A stretch of 64,000 nucleotides of DNA, from NCBI GenBank assembly GCA_017522065.1, contig JAFXAD010000062.1, positions 62,001 to 126,000 on the forward strand, read 5' to 3'. Source of the stretch: Bacteroidales bacterium. Lineage in GTDB: Bacteria > Bacteroidota > Bacteroidia > Bacteroidales > P3. Both the position numbers and the translations under genes were made by a program. Within the stretch, counting starts at the first letter, position 1; each line of letters starts with the position of its first letter. Under the pieces are notes generated by a model. It had not been told where the DNA came from. It ran no database searches and saw only the letters and a list, made by a program, of their open reading frames with translations. Positions 59,301 to 64,000 of this stretch are shown piece after piece.

Positions 59301-61394
59301 TCCGACGATGCTGCCTGTATAGTAGCCATTGGTTGTCGACCCCGCTATAGTACCGCTAAGCACCCCGCAGTTATAGATACGAGCGTCCTCGCTGGCTGTG
59401 GCGGCAATGGCACCACAGTGGTTGTTGCCGCTGACGGCGATGTTGACATCCTTGAGGGTCACGTTGCGCACCGTGCCTGTCGTGGTGGCAAAGAGCGGAT
59501 GGGTAAGATTGCTGATGACGTGGAAATCGCCATCGAATGTGCCGCTGAAATTCGTGATGGAGGTTGTGAACGACGATGCATCGAAATCGCCTACGACCTT
59601 GTAGTATTTGGCACGATTGGCATTGCTGCTATTGATATAGTCGAGGTCGGCGACCGACATTACCGTATAGGGAGAGCCTGCTGACGAGCCGTCGCCATCG
59701 GTATGGGGATTGACGACAACAGTCTCGAGCGATGAAATCTGTGTACCCCCTACGGTAACCACCGTCACGGCATGTATCTCAGTACCATTAGCCACATTGA
59801 ACGGTGCAGAATACTGCGTGCCTGCATTCGTTGCTGCGCTGCCGTCGGTCGTATAGTATTGTACCGGCGACGCTGCCGATGTGGTGGCCGTAATTATAGC
59901 GTTAACCAAGTTGCTGCCCGCAGGGTGCGCAAAGGTTACTGTCGGAGCCTTGGGTCGGACTGTCACGGCGACTGCAACGGCCAGCTCCGGAGCCGACACA
60001 GGTGTTATTGTGAGCGTTGTCGTGCCTACTGCCAAAGGCTCTACCGACCGTCCTGCGACACTGACAATACCGGGTACCGAAGCCACTATATCGACTTCGG
60101 TATCGACATTTTCTGTCGGTGTGAAAACGAACGTCAGGTCGAGTGGTTCGCCATCCTCGACAAGTTCGATATCAGTAGGATTGACACTGAACGACGTTGG
60201 CGGATAGAGGTACTGGTCGACAATTATTTCCACTGTTTGGGTCTGCATTGAGCCGTCGGGCCATGTGACGGTCAGCGTCAGCGTTGCCGTGCTGCCACCG
60301 GCAGCATGGCACGGTGTGCTGTAGGTCACCGTCGGTGTGGCGGTGGTTTCGCCACTAAGGGTCAGGTATGCTGTTCCAGCCCCACTCAGCGTCCAGCTGT
60401 AGGATGTAACTTCGCTGGCGGTGTAGTTATGTTCCGACGACGGAGGAACAGCTGTTCCGTGGTCGTTGGCGTACGACATCGAGGGATAGAAATTGTGCGT
60501 CGTCCAGATGGTGTCGCAAACACGCACTGTCCAGTCGCCACGGCAGTTGTCGAGAGTTCCTGTTGCCAACGACGTGTATTCCGGCGTGATCTGGTCGCTG
60601 TAGGTCCCAATGGTGGCCTCGGGGTTGATGCTGCTGCCATAGGTGATGGCCCCGCCACTGATGGCCGACAGACCACCAGTCTGCGTGCTAATGTCCACAT
60701 CGTGATGAATGATGCGTACGGGTTCGAATGTGGCGATGTGCTCCACAGCCTCGTAGCTCGACGTGGTGCTCATGTGCCACTGCGGCTCGCTGTCGCCAAG
60801 GGCATTGTCGTATACTAACCAGTAGACTCGCCAGCACTCATCGCCTTCGCTGTTGAACTCCAACGGGCACGACGCCGTTGTATACTGCTCGCCGTGTGCC
60901 AAACCCCAGTCCCAGTTGTAGAAATAGTAGTTGCCCGTAGAGGTTCCAAGCAAACTCTCAACCGTAGCATCCACTGCCACTACAGTCAGCGGTGCGCCGG
61001 CTCCGTATAACGGGTTGGTGGCATCGGAGGCATTAGGTGACGTTGTGGCGGTGAAGTCGGCACTCAGATAATAGCGGGTACTGCCGTCAATTGACATAAA
61101 GTAATAGTTGTTGGTATTCGGCGAATACCACACGCACGAGTCGCTGAACACCCTCGTGGTGTAGAGCTCATACCCCGAGGTGGTCGTATTGTAACGGTGA
61201 GCCAAATAGTTGTTACCGCTACTGATGGTATACGCCTTCTGTGCCGTGAGCGAAGAATTGGTCAAAAGATTAAACGCCAAAAATAATACGACGGCAACAA
61301 GCTGATATATGAATTTGCTTATGCCATATTTCATGTGAAGTTTGTGCTTATTCAAGGTACGCCTTTCTTTATTAAAAAACGAATTATGTTTCAT
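56298..61394 (-). CDS. Giant secreted repeat protein, paralogue 2
   Basis: 1698 residues from the Met at 61394, aligned with the start of paralogue 1. Signal peptide ends at SSLTAQ. Shared N-terminal region (~50-390), Ig-like domain, chitobiase-like repeat (YYTTDGSAA), GLUG-type segments (YVGGIVGYN), then the YGGG / FGGGN repeat region to the end (NVYGGGNAGEVFGSTNVTVGD is split over its last residues). It lacks the carbohydrate-binding-module-like insert of paralogue 1. The two genes are tandem and in the same direction; C-terminal two thirds are only moderately similar. Probably exposed on the cell surface. Confidence 0.75.
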   Translation of the reverse strand: MKHNSFFNKERRTLNKHKLHMKYGISKFIYQLVAVVLFLAFNLLTNSSLTAQKAYTISSGNNYLAHRYNTTTSGYELYTTRVFSDSCVWYSPNTNNYYFMSIDGSTRYYLSADFTATTSPNASDATNPLYGAGAPLTVVAVDATVESLLGTSTGNYYFYNWDWGLAHGEQYTTASCPLEFNSEGDECWRVYWLVYDNALGDSEPQWHMSTTSSYEAVEHIATFEPVRIIHHDVDISTQTGGLSAISGGAITYGSSINPEATIGTYSDQITPEYTSLATGTLDNCRGDWTVRVCDTIWTTHNFYPSMSYANDHGTAVPPSSEHNYTASEVTSYSWTLSGAGTAYLTLSGETTATPTVTYSTPCHAAGGSTATLTLTVTWPDGSMQTQTVEIIVDQYLYPPTSFSVNPTDIELVEDGEPLDLTFVFTPTENVDTEVDIVASVPGIVSVAGRSVEPLAVGTTTLTITPVSAPELAVAVAVTVRPKAPTVTFAHPAGSNLVNAIITATTSAASPVQYYTTDGSAATNAGTQYSAPFNVANGTEIHAVTVVTVGGTQISSLETVVVNPHTDGDGSSAGSPYTVMSVADLDYINSSNANRAKYYKVVGDFDASSFTTSITNFSGTFDGDFHVISNLTHPLFATTTGTVRNVTLKDVNIAVSGNNHCGAIAATASEDARIYNCGVLSGTIAGSTTNGYYTGSIVGRLGTQNSHTARLLNCYSFADLTGNYVGGIVGYNHYASQSGTLRTLVLNCMFYGTINATNSYPIYGGSAISNVYTSATNTGINNYNYFLTDRIVSTITDYNCALEVEPWLLNRYEFYRHILNSQRKLTGFYIGGAVSDANSALIAKWVLDTTIAPYPILKPWGRYTSPVNRYMFNTSTLTTDAPAVSYQPTIDYNDPAARAAGEATRYVGAQMGTLTVNAKGGTTNGALNTTKTLTLYITDMDTAHYDYCFRKVQLPYYNDLFGTATNYGAKVCTGWKITAVNGNSNPSTTFTTTGDTRYNFADTTDLGKDVYSISGRVFAQGGYYYVPQDVTSIDIEAYWGNAYYLSDPNYDRTSSVSGNVNAALKEFTVAGTCPTTFNDQTVRTSYADARNQVASSTSTTVYDNAIVLVGNVHFRTDNDMNNNTRSFTIMSVDLDVDCEPDYCFFFQSKDRIYIDAVRWDFLCVPGIGNAAKPSTARNVATPGILKPKGWFEITETGLIRFNQFEYEAKNKNNNSPVIFNGGMIDQFVTFNDDPGTRTTHTPYMIFGGNVWFKEFQNGVHADKNVGTNHCPVSVMGGDFDKFYLSGTFRPDAGVFADNVILYANGGNFGELAGAGQEQVNGNVIVSLNHSVVDYMYGGGINKAKPVLGDISVTINNSLVTQIYCGGPKFGNMQAGKTVTTNATGTVFRKYFGAGNGGTSLYRHRFNNEYQSETYNWSGFYANYQRGNYVNNRGVAVSYEFELFARSGAWTVANVGRFYVHYASFDKAQTKNVTSTLSRCVVLDDYYGGGNLGEVDGNATSTLTDCTVFGSVFGGGFSAAIPEVTVYPASRATQDPQWPSFNTSSGFYSLPDLPPTDAETFVWSNSGSTSAELNATNKTIYTSETLTGLGSVKYNTYLTIDGSLSVGGHTLSHVYGSVYGGGNESAVCTNNSNSTNVLVKGNSLVDSHVFGGGNAAVVGASGSANTTNVTLREQCKVQGNVYGGGNAGEVFGSTNVTVGD

Positions 61395-61619
61395 TTCATC
61401 CTTTCGTTTAAACATCATATACTGTAGCAAAATCTAAAGTCGAACAAGAACAAACTCAAAATGTTACCTCACTCCATAATTCCAATTTCACGTTAAACAT
61501 TTCATCTACAAATCTACAACTTATTCTATTTGATGCCTCTGAGCGTTTTCAGCGTCTCGTAAGCCTCGTTGATTTCGCGGAACTGCGCCTCGGCGTTCTT
61601 CTTCACCTCATCGCCCATC
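60223..61619. repeat. 1.4-kb segmental duplication, copy B
   Basis: Counterpart of 54805-56202. It covers the 5' third of paralogue 2, the 131-nt spacer with its presumed promoter, and the true 3' end of the TerB-DnaJ gene. Here sequence continues without a break into that gene, so this is the ancestral arrangement at the right-hand end. Confidence 0.92.
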
Positions 61620-62359
61620 CCTTCCACCTTGTCGGGATGATACTTCATTGCCATACGCCTATAGGCTTTCTTTATCTCTTCGTCGCTGGCACTGCTGTCA
61701 ATACCCAACACCTTGTACGGGTCCTTCTTATAGCCCGCGGACGATGATGACGCAGAACTATTTCCCTCTCTGCCGCGTCCGCCGCCAAAGCCTCCGAAGC
61801 CCCCAGACACGTGCCGGGCCATGATCGACAGAAAATCACGGGCATTGATACCAAGACGGTTGCTTATTGTACGCAGCAACGACTGCTCCTGAAAAGTAAT
61901 CTCGGCGTCCGAACTGGCTATACTGAAAAGAAAATCCAGCATGTGATAGCGCGTGGTGTAATCAGTATTCTGCTTGATTTGCACACATATATCGATAAGC
62001 GGTATCTCTTCCTGCTGCAGGTCGCGCAATTTCAGAAGCAACTCCCGCGCTCTCTCCTCTCCATAGTTGCTCACAAGGAATCGTTTCACCAAATCGAGTT
62101 CGCTCTTCTTAACCACATTGTCGGCCTTCATAACAGCGGCTATCAACACAAGCAACGCTGCCGACAGGTCGTCGGACGAGCCCGTGTTGCTGTATCGTCC
62201 ACCTCGGTGCGACTCAAACTTACCGCCGCCGCCCGAACCGATAAAGCCATTGCTGTCTCTATTCTCAAAACTTCTTCCTATAAGGAAACCTATTATAGCG
62301 CCAATCGGACCCATCATGGTCCAACCGAGCCCGCCAAGTATCCATTTTCCTAATCCCAT
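61526..62359 (-). CDS. TerB and DnaJ domain co-chaperone (DjlA-like)
   Basis: 277 residues. A hydrophobic, Gly-rich N-terminus ([20 protein letters not shown]) may anchor it to the membrane. The TerB-like helical domain spans about 65-185 ([32 protein letters not shown]). A Gly/Ser-rich linker leads to a C-terminal J domain with the HPD motif in [10 protein letters not shown] (about 246-248), needed to stimulate DnaK. Complete and likely functional; its last 31 codons are duplicated at 56109-56202. Confidence 0.88.
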   Translation of the reverse strand: MGLGKWILGGLGWTMMGPIGAIIGFLIGRSFENRDSNGFIGSGGGGKFESHRGGRYSNTGSSDDLSAALLVLIAAVMKADNVVKKSELDLVKRFLVSNYGEERARELLLKLRDLQQEEIPLIDICVQIKQNTDYTTRYHMLDFLFSIASSDAEITFQEQSLLRTISNRLGINARDFLSIMARHVSGGFGGFGGGRGREGNSSASSSSAGYKKDPYKVLGIDSSASDEEIKKAYRRMAMKYHPDKVEGMGDEVKKNAEAQFREINEAYETLKTLRGIK

Positions 62360-62390
62360 GCGTCTATTTTTTTTCGTTATTTCGTGAATG

Positions 62391-62572
62391 TAATTCGAGT
62401 AATTCGCCGTTAAACACTTTATTAGAGTAATTAGTTTGTAATCAATTCCTGCGTAGCTTCGAGTAATTCGAGTAATTCGAGTAATTCGCCGTTAAAAAAT
62501 TTATTAGAGTAATTAGTTTGTAATCATTTCCTGCGTAGCTTCGAGTAATTCGAGTAATTCGCCGTTTAAAAA
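62391..62572. repeat. Compound tandem repeat, 82-nt period with inner CGAGTAATT units
   Basis: The block from CGCCGTTAAA through TTTATTAGAGTAATTAGTTTG to CTGCGTAGCTT appears twice (first at 62405, next at 62487), then a third start at 62560. The 9-nt unit CGAGTAATT is repeated a variable number of times (two or three) between blocks. It fills the whole spacer between two genes. Confidence 0.9.
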
Positions 62573-62573
62573 A

Positions 62574-64000
62574 TTAGAGGTCTTCAACATTCGATTCTTC
62601 TTCGGTTTCTATTTCGTAGTCAGGCATTTCTCCTCTCATCTCAGAATTAATGACATATCCCGACTGCGTAGCCCCCATTGCAGCTGGCGCAATAAGCAGA
62701 TGCAACGTGTCGATCCCCTGCTCCGAGAAGAAGCGTCGCACATTCCTGTCACGGTACTCGCCGACAATAGCGAGGCTCGATTCGGCCGCGTCGCGAGGAT
62801 AGAGCCGCTCGGCAAGGCGCTGTATCTCCTTGTCGGTGGGTCGTTTGGAAGCAATTCCCTTACGGCGTACAAACGAGACGAAACCTGTGTCCTTAGCAGA
62901 GATCGAGACAACCTCGTCGTACAGGAATGCCTGCGGAAGGATTTTTGTATTGGCTTTGTCGGGATGCTTTGATATGTAGTATTCCTCCTTCAAAAGGTAG
63001 AGACTCTGACGCTTGGCCACTTCGGCCACATTGACCTGCGGCTCAAGGGTCACCACGATATTGGTATCGTACTCAAGTACTTCTGCAATCTTGTTGAGGA
63101 CGTTGTACTGTTCGGAATTGAAGTGAACCTGCAGGGGGTCGTAGGCTATGAACTCCAGATTGCCGCTTTGTCCCATGACTTTTGCAACGGCTCGGAAGGG
63201 CGACGTGGCGACCTTCACGACCAGGTTGCCCAAGGTCTTCCACACTATCTTCATGTAGGAAAATTCGGGCGAGTCGACATTGCCCTTGACCGGAACATCG
63301 ACATCAATCTTACCGTCCTTGTCTTTAAGCACATAGAGCGCTGCCTTGAGCGGTATGTTGACGCGGGCATCGACGTCCTTGCGTTTCTCGCCGATCTCCG
63401 GATTGTAGAGGTCAATATTGTTACGTCCCTCCAACTGACTGAAGACTATGTTGTTCTCGCTTGTGAACGAGAATGTGCCGTCGGTGAACGGATATCCGAG
63501 ATAAGCAACCGAATAGGGAGAAAGGTCTTTCAGCTGGATATTCTTAATATTCAGCGTAAGATGCTGGTTCTGCTTCCACTGGTCGATATTTCCGCGCCAG
63601 CTTATGAATGCCGTGCCGCCATGGGGCAGCTGCGCATGGAGACGTGCATTGTTGTCGCCAGTTGAGTTTATGTTCTCTGCCTTAATATTGATTTTCTTGA
63701 CCGGGAACGAGAATTCATCGGGCAGACTGTAGTCATTGTATACAAACTGGGCGTCTCTGATGACGAAACTGCCGACCTTAAGCTGCAAGGGTTTCGATGG
63801 AGCCGTGGTTTGCTCGTTCTCCGCTTTCACGTTTTCGTCTTCGTTTTCGTTTTTCGCTTTCTGTTCTCCTTTCTCCACCGCAAAAAGCCTGGAGAAATTG
63901 TTGCCGTCAGTATACATGTCGAAATGCGACACCAAGCCATCGACCTCAACCGACTTGACATCATACAGCTTGCTATCAAGGTTAATGCGGTTAACATTAA
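62574..64000 (-). CDS. AsmA-like / DUF748 protein, C-terminal part (partial)
   Basis: The last ~474 residues are visible; the frame stays open to the window edge, so the start is outside. The part shows beta-strand-rich AsmA-type repeats and the DUF748 segment DVPVKGNVDSPEFSYMKIVW followed by KTLGNLVVKVATSPF (about 220-250 residues before the end). Such proteins span the periplasm and are linked to lipid transport and outer-membrane integrity. A Glu/Asn/Lys-rich linker (63815-63870) is coded by GAAAACGAAGACG repeats seen also in spacers. Confidence 0.82.
   Translation of the reverse strand, partial: NVNRINLDSKLYDVKSVEVDGLVSHFDMYTDGNNFSRLFAVEKGEQKAKNENEDENVKAENEQTTAPSKPLQLKVGSFVIRDAQFVYNDYSLPDEFSFPVKKINIKAENINSTGDNNARLHAQLPHGGTAFISWRGNIDQWKQNQHLTLNIKNIQLKDLSPYSVAYLGYPFTDGTFSFTSENNIVFSQLEGRNNIDLYNPEIGEKRKDVDARVNIPLKAALYVLKDKDGKIDVDVPVKGNVDSPEFSYMKIVWKTLGNLVVKVATSPFRAVAKVMGQSGNLEFIAYDPLQVHFNSEQYNVLNKIAEVLEYDTNIVVTLEPQVNVAEVAKRQSLYLLKEEYYISKHPDKANTKILPQAFLYDEVVSISAKDTGFVSFVRRKGIASKRPTDKEIQRLAERLYPRDAAESSLAIVGEYRDRNVRRFFSEQGIDTLHLLIAPAAMGATQSGYVINSEMRGEMPDYEIETEEESNVEDL

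Noticed and set aside
62391-62572. CRISPR-like array
   Set aside because: The 9-nt units are directly tandem and the 82-nt blocks are wholly repeated, with no unique spacers and no cas genes.

Overview
The window looks like a chromosomal segment of a member of the order Bacteroidales (Bacteroidota). Evidence: promoters of the TAnnTTTG (-7) type, no Shine-Dalgarno-like leaders in the spacers I examined, many lipoproteins and outer-membrane barrels with Bacteroidales-type domains (DUF4249, DUF3857, DUF6794, DUF4105), and an HU / 29-residue basic protein / RNase G neighbourhood. The genus cannot be fixed from the sequence. I see no insertion sequences, prophage genes or CRISPR arrays.

Layout. 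0-6 kb (minus strand): start of a CobW-type GTPase, an ECF sigma factor with three small downstream envelope genes, a radical SAM protein coupled to an outer-membrane barrel. 6-13 kb: trigger factor with its own promoter and terminator, then a barrel / GH2 / DUF4249 operon in which the GH2 protein has lost both catalytic glutamates. 13-16.3 kb: kamD-kamE-CoA-transferase B, part of lysine fermentation to acetate and butyrate; an AtoE-type short-chain fatty-acid transporter lies near 27 kb. 16.5-24 kb: GH25 lysozyme, RNase G, a tiny ribosome-associated-type basic protein, HU, a CPBP protease, tRNA-Arg(CCG), luxS, mtnN and a DUF1846 gene. 24-29 kb: an orphan histidine kinase, an MBL-fold lipoprotein, AtoE and a secreted protein.

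29-39 kb (plus strand): a 2572-residue cyclic beta-1,2-glucan synthase (GT84-GH189-GH94) followed by a DUF6794 secreted protein. 39-45.5 kb (minus): ABC exporter, a candidate structured RNA of about 190 nt, a DIP1984 protein, 2-oxoglutarate:ferredoxin oxidoreductase (korA-korB) and apt. 45.6-50.6 kb (plus): DUF4105/Lnb-type membrane protein and two DUF3857 proteins, one an intact transglutaminase-type protein and one degenerate. 50.6-61.4 kb (minus): two giant secreted paralogues. 61.5-64 kb: a TerB-DnaJ co-chaperone and the end of an AsmA/DUF748 protein.

The most striking feature is the 50-62 kb region. The first ~1.4 kb of the two giant genes, with the upstream flank, is almost identical, while the rest of the genes has diverged. 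The spacer between them is a chimeric scar that joins the 3' end of the downstream co-chaperone gene to the 3' end of the DUF3857 gene from the other side of the pair, with a 4-bp microhomology at the joint. Many spacers between 40 and 63 kb are also built from short tandem or dispersed repeats, one of which forms the korAB terminator and reappears inside a coding region.
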